Shown: positions 16,700-24,948 of the stretch, piece by piece
Layout of the letters: every line of letters begins with the position of its first letter
How positions within the stretch are numbered: position 1 is the first letter of the stretch
NCBI RefSeq assembly: GCF_019510245.1
Contig: NZ_JAEKKT010000168.1
Location: 16,712 to 80,711 of the forward strand
Direction: 5' to 3'
Source: Streptomyces sp.
GTDB lineage: Bacteria > Actinomycetota > Actinomycetes > Streptomycetales > Streptomycetaceae
DNA: 64,000 bases
The notes under the pieces: model-generated
Databases searched by the model: none
Told to the model about the DNA's origin: nothing
What the model saw: the letters and a program-made list of their open reading frames with translations, nothing else
Made by a program: the position numbers and the translations under genes

Positions 16700-17619
16700 C
16701 CGAGGTGAGTGAAGTGTCTGAAGCAACCCAGATATCCGAAGTGACCGAGACGACCGAGACGACCGAGACTGCCGTGACCGCCGACCTGACCGACACCGCC
16801 GTACTCCCCACCGCCACCGCCACCGCCGTGGTGGACGGCCCCGCACCCGCCACGCTCGAAGCCCGTGCCGTCTCGGCCTGGTTCGGCTCCCACCAGGTGC
16901 TCAGCCAGGTGTCGCTGACCATGCCCGCGGGCGAGGTGACCGCGCTGATCGGCCCGTCCGGCTGCGGCAAGTCGACGTTCCTGCGCACCCTCAACCGGAT
17001 GCACGAGCTGATCCCGTCGGCGCAGTTCGGCGGCGAGGTGCTCTTCGAGGGCGAGGACATCTACGACCCGTCCTGGCGGCTGACCGACGCCCGCCGCAGG
17101 ATCGGCATGGTCTTCCAGAAGCCGAACCCGTTCCCGGCGATGTCGATCTACGACAACGTGGTGGCGGGCCTGAAGCTGACCGGCACGAAGGCGAACCGCC
17201 GGGAGAAGGACGTGCTGGTCGAGGAGTCCCTGACCCGCGCCGGCCTGTGGAAGGAGGTCCGCGACCGGCTCCGCCAGCCCGGCGGCGCCCTGTCCGGCGG
17301 CCAGCAGCAGCGCCTGTGCATCGCGCGGGCCCTCGCGGTCCGTCCCCGGGTCCTCCTCATGGACGAGCCGTGCTCGGCCCTGGACCCCACCTCCACGCGC
17401 CGCGTCGAGGAGACCATCCAGGACCTGGCCGGCCAGGTGACGATCGTGATCGTCACCCACAACATGCAGCAGGCGGCGCGCGTCTCCCAGCAGTGCGCGT
17501 TCTTCCTCGCGGAGCAGGGCACCCCGGGCGGAATCGTGGAGCATGGCGACACGGAGGCCGTCTTCAACTCCCCGCAGGACCAGCGCACGGCCGACTACGT
17601 GGCCGGCCGGTTCGGCTGA
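16696..17619 (+). CDS. pstB: Phosphate ABC transporter ATPase PstB-like
   Basis: The protein has 307 residues. A Thr/Glu/Val-rich lead of about 55 residues precedes a standard ABC ATPase: Walker A GPSGCGKST, Q-loop MVFQKPNPFP (typical of PstB), signature LSGGQQQR, Walker B VLLMDEP and H-loop IVTHN. It should power PstC/PstA. GTG 16696 overlaps the previous stop as GTGA, so translation is coupled to the sortase-like gene. The acidic Thr-rich N-terminal extension is not seen in common PstB and may contact a partner. Confidence 0.92.
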   Translation: MTEVSEVSEATQISEVTETTETTETAVTADLTDTAVLPTATATAVVDGPAPATLEARAVSAWFGSHQVLSQVSLTMPAGEVTALIGPSGCGKSTFLRTLNRMHELIPSAQFGGEVLFEGEDIYDPSWRLTDARRRIGMVFQKPNPFPAMSIYDNVVAGLKLTGTKANRREKDVLVEESLTRAGLWKEVRDRLRQPGGALSGGQQQRLCIARALAVRPRVLLMDEPCSALDPTSTRRVEETIQDLAGQVTIVIVTHNMQQAARVSQQCAFFLAEQGTPGGIVEHGDTEAVFNSPQDQRTADYVAGRFG

Positions 17620-17634
17620 GCCCGCCGCGGAGGG

Positions 17635-18351
17635 TCAGCAGTACGGCGGCTGGTTGGTGAGCGAGGAGGCGACCCGCATCCAGACGCCGAACTGGCGGTA
17701 GAGGGCGGGAAGCGGGCCACGGGCCTGGACGGTACGGCTGTCCAATGCCGTGACGCCGGGGATGCCGAGGAGGACGGCGGGGACGGAGGCGGACTGCCAG
17801 CGCACGGCGAGGACCGACTCGTCCTCGGGCGCGGCGGGCCGCTTCGGCACGGGCGTCAGGGCCGCCAGGACCGCCTCCTCGATCGCCCGGCGGGCCTCCT
17901 CCGCCGGGCGCAGCTCGGCGGCGAACCGGTCCCGGGCGTACTTCACGGGCACGGTGACCACCGATTCGTCCCAGGCCGTCATCTCGGCGCACGCCGCGTC
18001 GTCACCCGTGAGGGCCACGACCGGAACACCGACGGCCGCGGCTGTGGCGTGCGCGAGACCGATCTCGCCGACGGCCCTCCCGTCCAGCCAGATGTCCTCG
18101 ATCTCGTGCCCCATGAAGCTGTGACTCAGCACACCCAGGGCACCGGCCCGGGAGTGGTATCCGACACATATCGCCGCTTCGTGCTCCGCGGTGAGCCCCT
18201 CCAGCATCATCATCTGCTTCGGCTTGCCGCGCACCAGGCGGGCGGCGGGGTGCAGGTGTTCGGGGAGCAGGTTCCGCATCGGCCCGTGGGCGTCGTTGAC
18301 GAGCACCTCGGTCGCGCCGGCCGCCACCGCCCCCCGTACCGCCGCGTTCAC
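17635..18351 (-). pseudogene. 5'-truncated M55 (DppA-type) D-aminopeptidase
   Basis: The encoded 238 residues match the M55 zinc peptidase family: TEVLVNDAHGPMRNLL, GYHSRAG, LSHSFMGHEIEDIWLDG and VGEIGLAHATAAAVGVPV. The family normally starts about 40 residues earlier with two metal ligands in an Asp-x-Glu motif near residue 8. Here an in-frame TAG lies shortly upstream of GTG 18351, and the homology begins abruptly at VNAAV. The metal site is thus incomplete and the product is probably inactive. A relic cut at its 5' end is the simplest reading. Confidence 0.72.
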
Positions 18352-18375
18352 GACGCACGTCCTGAGGCTATCCGG

Positions 18376-18394
18376 ACCCTACGTATTGTAGGTT
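18376..18394. promoter_or_regulatory. Candidate operator, copy 1 (CCTAC-N5-GTAGG)
   Basis: ACCCTACGTATTGTAGGTT is an imperfect 19-bp palindrome 41 bp before the small membrane protein start. It matches a perfect copy at 18783-18801. In both, the right arm contains a -10-like TAGGKT. The resemblance to TACA/TGTA dyads of the BlaI/CopY family is only suggestive. Confidence 0.55.
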
Positions 18395-18435
18395 CCCCAT
18401 CGGCCACTGCGGCTCGTCAGCTCACGGGGGTACTC

Positions 18436-18717
18436 ATGCAGGGCACGGACGCACAGGAGGCGCGGCGCAGCCTCGCCCCCACGGTGGCGGTACTGGTGGC
18501 CAGCCTGCTGGTCGCGGCGGTGGGCGTGTACGAGCTGTCCGGCTTCGGCCTGCAGGCCCTCGACCGGCGCCCGCACCTGTTCAGCGACGGGCTGGCGACC
18601 GGTGGGGTGATCGTGGCCGCGGTGGCGGCGGGTGCGGCGATCGGCAACCTGGCGTGGATGCTGGCCGCCCGGAGGCGGGCGGAGCGGGAACGGGCGCAGG
18701 CCCCTGCACGTCCGTAA
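18436..18717 (+). CDS. Small two-helix membrane protein, unknown
   Basis: This protein of 93 residues has two predicted membrane helices (about 15-36 and 52-76) and a basic C-terminus (AARRRAERERAQ). No family is recognised. A G-rich site 5 nt before ATG 18436 supports the start. It shares a palindromic upstream motif with the lysyltransferase gene 130 bp downstream, so the two may be co-regulated. Confidence 0.62.
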   Translation: MQGTDAQEARRSLAPTVAVLVASLLVAAVGVYELSGFGLQALDRRPHLFSDGLATGGVIVAAVAAGAAIGNLAWMLAARRRAERERAQAPARP

Positions 18718-18782
18718 GAGCAGGACGCCCTTTCACACCGTATTCCGTACGACGGTGGACCGCTCCCGCGTCCCCCACAGAT

Positions 18783-18801
18783 ACCCTACAGACTGTAGGG
18801 T
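18783..18801. promoter_or_regulatory. Candidate operator, copy 2 (perfect 19-bp palindrome)
   Basis: ACCCTACAGACTGTAGGGT has two perfect 9-bp arms around a central A and lies 46 bp before the lysyltransferase start. The right arm holds TAGGGT, which fits a Streptomyces -10 hexamer. A repressor here would cover the promoter core. The repressor gene is not obvious in the window. Confidence 0.68.
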
Positions 18802-18847
18802 CAACCCTCCGCCAACCCGCTCCCCGTCCCCAAGGTGACCGGACCCC

Positions 18848-20647
18848 ATGCCCGCACAGCTGTCGACCCTGATCCCGTCCCGCGTCTCCGCCGCCCTGCG
18901 CGCCCCCACCGGCGCCTCCGGCGGCGCACTGAGCAGGCGGGCCGCCGACTTCACCGTCTGGTACCTGCGCGTGATCGCCGTACTGAACATAATGGCGGTG
19001 ATGTCGCTCCCCTTCCGCCAGGAGGTCGACGAGCACAACAACGGCCGCATCACTCTGCACCTGCACCGGGAGCACGCGCACCACTCCGGCCAGTTCTTCA
19101 CCCCGTACCTGGCCACGGCGGGCCTGGTCTCGGCCGCCCTCGCCATCTTCTTCGTCCTGGTGATGCGCCGCCGCAAGCGCGCGGCCTGGGTGGTCAACCT
19201 GCTGCTGTCCGCCCCGCTCTTCGTCCTCTACGTCCTCGCCCTCACCCAGCACGAGTACCGCGCCCACGCCTTCAACTGGGTCTCGGCGGCCGTCACCGGC
19301 CTCTTCGTGGCCGCGCTGCTGGTCAGCCGCCGGGAGTTCAGCGCGGTGGGCGACCCGTCGAACCCGAAGACGGCGCTGGCGGTGGGCGTCGGCGGCGTCC
19401 TGGTGACCGGTGGCCTGGGCACGCTGCTCGTGCACGCCACGAACAAGCTGCCCGGCGCCACCCTCCCCGACGAGATCGCCTACACCCTGCTGCGGGGCGT
19501 CAGCGTCGGCCCGCTCGCCGACCACGTCACCGCGGTCCACGCCCCGCGCTGGACCGACATCGTCATCAACATCCTCCTCGCCGCCGCCTTCTGCCTGGTC
19601 CTCTACGCCGGCTTCCGCTCCCCGCGCGGCCGCCGCCTGCTCAGCCCCGAGGACGAGTCCCGGCTGCGCGCCCTGCTGGACAAGCACGGCGCCCGCGACT
19701 CCCTCGGCTACTTCGCCCTGCGCCGCGACAAGATGGCGATCTTCTCCCCCACCGGCAAGTCGGCGGTCACCTACCGCGTCGTCGGCGGCGTCAGCCTCGC
19801 CTCCGGCGACCCGATCGGCGACCCGGAGGCCTGGCCCGGCGCGATCGACGCGTGGCTGACGGAGGCCCGGCGCCACGCGTGGACACCCGCCGTCATGGGC
19901 GCGAGCGAGGAGGCGGGCACCGTCTACGCCCGGCACGGCCTGGACGCCCTGGAACTCGGCGACGAGGCCATCGTCGACATCGCCGACTTCACCCTGGAGG
20001 GCCGCGCGATGCGCGTCGTCCGCCAGGCCCACAACCGGGTCCGCCGCGCCGGTTACACGGTGCGCATCCGCCGCCACGAGGACATCCCGGCCGACGAGAT
20101 GGCCACGCTCCTGGAGAAGGCCGACCACTGGCGCGACGGCGCCACCGAGCGCGGCTTCTCTATGGCCCTCGGCCGCCTCGGCGACCCGGCGGACGGCCGC
20201 TGCGTCATGCTCGAATGCCGGGACGCGAACGACACCCCCCGCGCCCTCCTCAGCTTCGTCCCCTGGGGCGAGCAGGGCCTCTCCCTGGACCTGATGCGCC
20301 GCGACCGCGGCTCCGAGAACGGCCTGATGGAGTTCATGGTCGTCGAACTCCTCCTTGGCGCCACCGAGTTGAAGGTCGACCGCGTCTCCCTCAACTTCGC
20401 GATGTTCCGCTCGGTCTTCGAACGCGGCTCCCGCCTCGGCGCGGGCCCGGTCCTGCGCCTGTGGCACTCGACCCTGACGTTCTTCTCCCGCTGGTGGCAG
20501 ATCGAGTCCCTCTACCGCGCCAACGCCAAGTACCGCCCGGTGTGGGAACCGCGCTACATCCTCTTCACGAAGACCAGCGACCTCCCGAGGATCGGTCTGG
20601 CGAGTGCGCGGGCGGAGGGGTTCCTCACGGTGCCCTGGGGGTCGTGA
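18848..20647 (+). CDS. Phosphatidylglycerol lysyltransferase-type (DUF2156) membrane enzyme
   Basis: The protein has 599 residues. Residues 30-260 carry about six membrane helices. Residues 280-590 form the soluble GNAT-like domain of MprF/LysX proteins, with YFALRRDKMAIFSPTGKSAVTYRVVGGV, ASGDPIGD, GFSMALGRLGD and the YRANAKYRPVWEPRY ending. These enzymes move an aminoacyl group from tRNA to phosphatidylglycerol, lowering envelope charge and protecting against cationic peptides. Unlike mycobacterial LysX there is no fused lysyl-tRNA synthetase. The amino acid used is not predictable. A perfect palindrome lies in its promoter. Confidence 0.87.
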   Translation: MPAQLSTLIPSRVSAALRAPTGASGGALSRRAADFTVWYLRVIAVLNIMAVMSLPFRQEVDEHNNGRITLHLHREHAHHSGQFFTPYLATAGLVSAALAIFFVLVMRRRKRAAWVVNLLLSAPLFVLYVLALTQHEYRAHAFNWVSAAVTGLFVAALLVSRREFSAVGDPSNPKTALAVGVGGVLVTGGLGTLLVHATNKLPGATLPDEIAYTLLRGVSVGPLADHVTAVHAPRWTDIVINILLAAAFCLVLYAGFRSPRGRRLLSPEDESRLRALLDKHGARDSLGYFALRRDKMAIFSPTGKSAVTYRVVGGVSLASGDPIGDPEAWPGAIDAWLTEARRHAWTPAVMGASEEAGTVYARHGLDALELGDEAIVDIADFTLEGRAMRVVRQAHNRVRRAGYTVRIRRHEDIPADEMATLLEKADHWRDGATERGFSMALGRLGDPADGRCVMLECRDANDTPRALLSFVPWGEQGLSLDLMRRDRGSENGLMEFMVVELLLGATELKVDRVSLNFAMFRSVFERGSRLGAGPVLRLWHSTLTFFSRWWQIESLYRANAKYRPVWEPRYILFTKTSDLPRIGLASARAEGFLTVPWGS

Positions 20648-20845
20648 CGAGGCCGAGGACAGCGCTGCGGCGGCCACGGCGCAGCCGTACGCCGACGATC
20701 TGCGCCGGGACCGGATGGACGCACTGATTCAACCGATTCATGAGGGACTGGAGAACCGGGGCATCCTCTGGACTGCCAAGGCCGCCAGGTACCGTCAGCG
20801 ACCTGATCCCCCGACATACCGCTTCGCGCTGCGGCCGGTGCGCCG

Positions 20846-21196
20846 TCACCGTGCGGCCATGCGTGCCTCCTCGACGGGAGCCGGGTCGTACCGGAGTGAC
20901 TCTGGCTGGACGTCGTAAGGAGAGATCCACCACTCGGGGACGTGGCCGTCGGGGTAGTGCTCGAAGGTCCGGCACACCGAGCACCATTCCCACAGTCGTC
21001 CGCGGCCGCTGAACCGGATCCCCCGGAAGACCTTCGCCTCGTTGTCCTCCAGCAGGTACCAGCGATGCAGCGCACGGGCGCCGCACACGGGACACGGGCC
21101 GACGAGGTCCGAGCCGGTCCAGTCCTCGTTGAACACTTTCCGCCAGACGGGGTGCTCCTCGGAGTCCGTCTCCCGCCATGCCGTCGGCTCGTTCAT
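20846..21196 (-). CDS. Probable immunity protein for the RHS tip
   Basis: The protein has 116 residues and no signal peptide. It contains two CxxC pairs (CPVCGA near residue 35 and CSVCRTF near 75) that could form a zinc ribbon, and many Trp, Glu and Asp. Its ATG overlaps the stop of the RHS gene (ATGA), the usual arrangement of toxin and immunity genes in polymorphic toxin loci. I recognise no named family. The immunity role rests on position, size and coupling. The 200 bp downstream (20648-20845) hold no supported gene. Confidence 0.65.
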   Translation of the reverse strand: MNEPTAWRETDSEEHPVWRKVFNEDWTGSDLVGPCPVCGARALHRWYLLEDNEAKVFRGIRFSGRGRLWEWCSVCRTFEHYPDGHVPEWWISPYDVQPESLRYDPAPVEEARMAAR

Positions 21197-22497
21197 CTGT
21201 TGCCTTTGATCCAGTCCTCCAGGGCATTGCCCGAACCGTACGGCGTGCAGTCGTCCAGCGAGTCGCCGTCTCCGTGCTCCTCGCCCTCGAACGTCCCGTG
21301 CTTCAGGAAGTAGCGGGCGTGGCGCAGCTCATGGGCGATCGTATTGGCCGCGGTCGCGTCGTCGAAGACTCCGTCCGGACCGACACGGATCAGGTTCCCG
21401 CCGTCCGCGGCTCTCGTGACTCCGTTGGTGCCGATGTTGAGGTCCGGGTCGAAGATGATGCCGATGTTGAGGTCCGGGTCGAAGATGATGCCGATGTCCT
21501 GGCCGGAGCCGCGCAGATTGATGCCGTACTTCGCCGCGGCGTCGTACAGGTAGGTGGTCTTGTCCAGCGAGTTCTCGAGGGTGCGCTCGACGTCGCCTTG
21601 CCGGACCCCCCGGGCCTCCCGCTCGTCACCGTCTTCGGAACCGTTCGCCGGATCCGGCATGCACTGCGACGCCGACGAGCCGGGCGGGATGCCGCCGCCG
21701 TTGTTGCCGGTGGCCGTGTCCGGAGTGACGCCCGGTGGGAGGCCGGTGTTGCGGCTGCCTGCCGCGCAGCTGTTGCCGCTCGCCCCGCGGGTGCCGCAGG
21801 TGGCCTTGTCGTCGGCGACGGCCGTGATGGTGGGGGCGGTCGGCTTGGCCGGGGCCGTGGTGGGGACCACGATCGGGTTGTCGACGTCGAACAGGGGCTG
21901 GCGCTCGGTGACCCAGCGGTGGCGTGTGGGTCTGCGCCACCAGCGGTAGGCGTGGGTCCCGTTGTCGTAGTACGTCCACTGCTGGGTGGTGGTGTAGCTG
22001 TAGTAGTCGGTGCGGGTGTAGAGGTACGTGTCGTCGTACCACTTGGTGGTGGTCTGCCAACTCGTCGTGTGGGTCTGCTGCTTGGTGCCGGTGACGACCG
22101 GCTTGGTGGGGTGCGACGGCTGCGGCGGCACCGTGGTGGTCGGCGGCGGCGGCACCGCGGGCGTGCGGATGGCGGACGGGTCGAAGGTCGCGGTCCCGGT
22201 GGCGGCGTCGTAGAGGATGGCGGACGCGGCGACGACCACCACGACACCGCCGACCACGAGCAGCACCTCGCCGGCGCCCACGGCCGCGGCGGCCCCGGCC
22301 ACCACCTCCGCGCCTTCCGCGACGGCCCCGCTCAACACCTCCGCGCCCTCGGCGACGGCGCCCGCGCCCGAACTGAGCGCGCCGTCGATCCCGCTCAGTA
22401 CGTCGGAGCTCATCGATACCGCCGGGCGGAGGAACGCAGGCCACTCCCAGTGGCCGTCGGGATCGACGCGGCTGGTGGGGTTCGCCCCGCCGTACAC
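21193..22497 (-). CDS. Orphan RHS C-terminal tip with HELRH metallopeptidase end
   Basis: The 434-residue frame opens with YGGANPTSRVDPDGHWEW, the conserved junction that ends an RHS core. A hydrophobic segment (about 75-100), a Thr/Tyr/Trp-rich spacer and a C-terminal domain follow. The last 50 residues contain HELRH (His389 to His393) with an upstream TIA, a zinc metallopeptidase-type motif typical of toxin tips. The RHS core itself is absent: homology runs only about 20 residues upstream of the GTG before the histidine kinase gene ends. It looks like a displaced toxin cassette. Expression is doubtful, since no own signal peptide is present. A perfect 30-bp internal duplication is present. 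Confidence 0.75.
   Translation of the reverse strand: MYGGANPTSRVDPDGHWEWPAFLRPAVSMSSDVLSGIDGALSSGAGAVAEGAEVLSGAVAEGAEVVAGAAAAVGAGEVLLVVGGVVVVVAASAILYDAATGTATFDPSAIRTPAVPPPPTTTVPPQPSHPTKPVVTGTKQQTHTTSWQTTTKWYDDTYLYTRTDYYSYTTTQQWTYYDNGTHAYRWWRRPTRHRWVTERQPLFDVDNPIVVPTTAPAKPTAPTITAVADDKATCGTRGASGNSCAAGSRNTGLPPGVTPDTATGNNGGGIPPGSSASQCMPDPANGSEDGDEREARGVRQGDVERTLENSLDKTTYLYDAAAKYGINLRGSGQDIGIIFDPDLNIGIIFDPDLNIGTNGVTRAADGGNLIRVGPDGVFDDATAANTIAHELRHARYFLKHGTFEGEEHGDGDSLDDCTPYGSGNALEDWIKGNR
21431..21490. repeat. Perfect 30-bp tandem duplication in the RHS tip
   Basis: Bases 21431-21460 are repeated exactly at 21461-21490, followed by a 7-bp partial third copy. It duplicates ten residues (IGIIFDPDLN) just before the metallopeptidase motif without shifting the frame. 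It looks like a recent slippage event. Confidence 0.95.
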
Positions 22498-22574
22498 GCA
22501 GTCGTTGGTGGAGGTCGCGCCGGTGACCGGGACACGCCGTCGGCCGGAGCGCTGCCGGCTCCCCGCCGGGCCGC

Positions 22575-24029
22575 TCAGCCGCGCGGTGTGCCGCCCGAGA
22601 ACCCCCCGCCCACCGTGAACCCGATCACCGCGCCGCCGCCCTCCCTGCGGAAGGCGAAGGGGGCGCCGCCGTGGGCCATGGCGACCTCGCGGACGATGGA
22701 GAGGCCGAGGCCGGAGCCGGGGAGGGAGCGGGCGTCGGCGGCTCGGTAGAAGCGGTCGAAGATGCGGATCAGGTCGCCCTCGGCGATACCGGGGCCGCGG
22801 TCGAGGACCTCCACGCGGACCGTGCCCGGCCGGGCGGGCCCGGTGACGGTGATCTCGATGGGGGCCTTGCCGTCCCGGTCGAACTTGGCGGCGTTCTCGA
22901 CGAGGTTGGAGACGGCCCGCTGGAGCATGCCGGGCCGGCCGTCGGTCGTGGTGTCGCCGGCCGCGCGCACGACGATATCGCGCCCGGTACGGCGCCGGGC
23001 CAGCCCCGCCACGTCCTCCGCGATGTCGGCCAGGTCCACGTGCTGCGGGGGCTCGTTGTCGGACTGCCCGGCCGCGAGGTCGACCAGCTCGTTGACCAGG
23101 TCGGTCAGCTCGCGCGCCTCCTGGCCGAGGTCGGCGACGAGCTCGTCACGGGTCGCGGGCGGAAGTTCGTCGATCCGGCGGAGCAGGGAGATGTTCGTAC
23201 GGAGCGAGGTCAGCGGGGTGCGCAGCTCGTGCCCCGCGTCCTGGACCAGGCGCCGCTGGTCCTCCTCCGACTGGGCGAGGCGGCCCAGCATCCGGTCGAA
23301 GGCGCGGCCCAGCCTGCCCACCTCGTCCAGCCCGGTCACCGGCACCTGGATGCCGAGCTGCCGGGTGCGGGCCACGTTCTCCGCGGCCGAGGTGAGGATC
23401 ACCAGCCGGCGGGTGATGCGCCGCGCCAGCCACCAGCCGAACAGCCCGGCGGCCACCACCACGGCCGACATCAGCAGCAGGGTCCGCTGCTGGAGCGCCT
23501 GCAGCAGGTCCTCGGTGTCGCTGAACTCCTGCGCCACCTGGACCGCGCCCCGCCCGCCGCCGAGCGCGACCGTGGCGATCCGGAACAGGTCCTCGCCGGC
23601 CTGGACGTCCTTGTGCTGGACCGTCTTCCCGGCCTCCGCGGCGGTGGCGGCCGCCCGGTCCGCGGCGGTGACCGGCAGCACCGGAGTGCCGTGGTCGACG
23701 ATCTCGCCCCGCGCGCCGAGCACCTGGACGTCGGTGCGCGCGGGCCGGACCAGGTCGTGGCCGGGCTGGGAGGAGGAGAAGTCCGCCGGCACCATCTTGT
23801 GCTGCTTGACCTCGTCCTGGACGTCGGAGACGACCTGCGTGAACACCGACTGCTGGTCGACGCGGACCAGCCGGGCGGCGGCGTTGTACGACAGGATGCC
23901 CACGACGATCGTGACGGCGGCGGTGACCGCCGCGAAGGAGACCACGAACGTGGTCCGCAGGGAGACCAGGCCCGGCCGGCGCCGGGCCAGGACCCGCGTG
24001 AGCCGCTCCAGCCGCCGGAGAGGGCCCAC
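22575..24029 (-). CDS. Sensor histidine kinase, MprB-like
   Basis: This membrane kinase has 484 residues. Helix 1 lies at about 25-50, an extracellular sensor domain at 50-185, helix 2 at 186-206 and HAMP at 207-260. The dimerisation domain has the phospho-acceptor in QDAGHELRTPLTSLRTN. The ATPase boxes are LVENAAKFD (N), LDRGPGIA (G1), FDRFYR (F) and GSGLGLSIV (G2). It starts directly at the stop of the response regulator gene with no gap, so they form one transcript. Its signal is unknown; envelope stress is a common cue in this group. The encoded protein ends in a Gly-rich tail beside the RHS fragment. Confidence 0.92.
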   Translation of the reverse strand: MGPLRRLERLTRVLARRRPGLVSLRTTFVVSFAAVTAAVTIVVGILSYNAAARLVRVDQQSVFTQVVSDVQDEVKQHKMVPADFSSSQPGHDLVRPARTDVQVLGARGEIVDHGTPVLPVTAADRAAATAAEAGKTVQHKDVQAGEDLFRIATVALGGGRGAVQVAQEFSDTEDLLQALQQRTLLLMSAVVVAAGLFGWWLARRITRRLVILTSAAENVARTRQLGIQVPVTGLDEVGRLGRAFDRMLGRLAQSEEDQRRLVQDAGHELRTPLTSLRTNISLLRRIDELPPATRDELVADLGQEARELTDLVNELVDLAAGQSDNEPPQHVDLADIAEDVAGLARRRTGRDIVVRAAGDTTTDGRPGMLQRAVSNLVENAAKFDRDGKAPIEITVTGPARPGTVRVEVLDRGPGIAEGDLIRIFDRFYRAADARSLPGSGLGLSIVREVAMAHGGAPFAFRREGGGAVIGFTVGGGFSGGTPRG

Positions 24030-24785
24030 TCAGTCCTCCCGCAGCACGTAACCCACGCCCCGGACGGTGTGGATCAGCTGCGGGGCGCCCGGCTCGTCGA
24101 GCTTGCGGCGGAGGTAGCCGACGTAGACGGCGAGGTTCTTGGAACCGGGGCCGAAGTCGTAGCCCCAGATGCGGTCGTAGATCGTGGAGTGGTCGAGGAC
24201 GATGCCCGCGTTGCGGGCCAGCAGTTCGAGCAGTTCGAACTCGGTGCGGGTCAGCTCCAGCTCGCGCTGGCCGCGCCAGGCCCGGCGGGCCTGGAGGTCC
24301 ATCCGCAGGCCGGCCGCCTCGACCTGCCGGTCGGAGACCTGCGGTTCCCGGCCGGGCTCGGCGACGACACCGCCACCGCCACCGCCACTGCTGCCGGCGC
24401 CGGCGCCGGTGGTGACGGGCAGGGTCCGGCGCAGCAGGGCCCGCAGCCGGGCGAAGACCTCTTCGACGTCGAAGGGCTTGACCACGTAGTCGTCGGCGCC
24501 GGCGTCCAGTCCTGCGATCCGGTCGGCGGTCTCCACCAGCGCGGTCAGCATGAGGATGGGGGTGCGGTCGCCTTCCGCCCGCAGGACGCGGCAGACCTGG
24601 AGGCCGTCGATGCCGGGCATCATCACGTCCAGGACGAGGACGTCGGGGCTGGTGCGGTGGGCGTGCGCCAAGGCCTCCACACCGTCCGCGACCGCAGTCA
24701 CCTCATAACCCTCCAGGGTGAGGGCCCGCTCCAGGGCGTGGCGGATGGCGCGGTCGTCTTCGGCGAGCAGCACAGTCTGGGGCAC
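24030..24785 (-). CDS. OmpR-family response regulator, MprA-like
   Basis: The protein has 251 residues. The receiver domain (1-120) has the acidic pair ED, the phospho-acceptor Asp in VLVLDVMMPG, the conserved Thr in MLTAL and Lys in VVKPF. A Gly-rich linker (about 125-150) leads to the winged-helix output domain with LTRTEFELLELLARN and VYVGYLRRKL. It works with the kinase encoded immediately downstream. The long Gly/Ser linker is unusual for the family. Regulated genes are unknown. Confidence 0.93.
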   Translation of the reverse strand: MPQTVLLAEDDRAIRHALERALTLEGYEVTAVADGVEALAHAHRTSPDVLVLDVMMPGIDGLQVCRVLRAEGDRTPILMLTALVETADRIAGLDAGADDYVVKPFDVEEVFARLRALLRRTLPVTTGAGAGSSGGGGGGVVAEPGREPQVSDRQVEAAGLRMDLQARRAWRGQRELELTRTEFELLELLARNAGIVLDHSTIYDRIWGYDFGPGSKNLAVYVGYLRRKLDEPGAPQLIHTVRGVGYVLRED

Positions 24786-24910
24786 CTCCCCAGTCTGCCA
24801 AGGCCTCCGGCGGTTCTGCCGTGGTGAGCGGGCCTACGATCACCCTTTTTACCTGCCTCTCACCGTCGCAGAGGCAACCGGGCGCCGGATTTCGGCTGCG
24901 GGTGGGTGGG

Positions 24911-24948
24911 GGTTCTCGCGCAGTTCCCCGCGCCCCTTACGGGGCGCT
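24911..24948. repeat. Dispersed intergenic repeat with terminator hairpin
   Basis: The core CGCGCAGTTCCCCGCGCCCC is the complement of the repeat seen at 38.4, 43.8 and 62.8 kb. GCGCCCC and GGGGCGC (24930-24947) form a 7-bp stem with TTAC loop, likely terminating the FMN reductase operon that ends at 25093. A second shared segment (CTGCGGGCAG) follows at 24970. The rest of 24786-25092 has no gene. Confidence 0.75.

Noticed and set aside
20648..20845. Small frames on both strands between the lysyltransferase and immunity genes
   Set aside because: No ribosome site and no recognisable protein; treated as intergenic.
21178..22749. A 523-residue frame antisense to the RHS tip
   Set aside because: The opposite strand encodes recognisable RHS and metallopeptidase motifs; this frame is Gly/Arg/Val shadow sequence.
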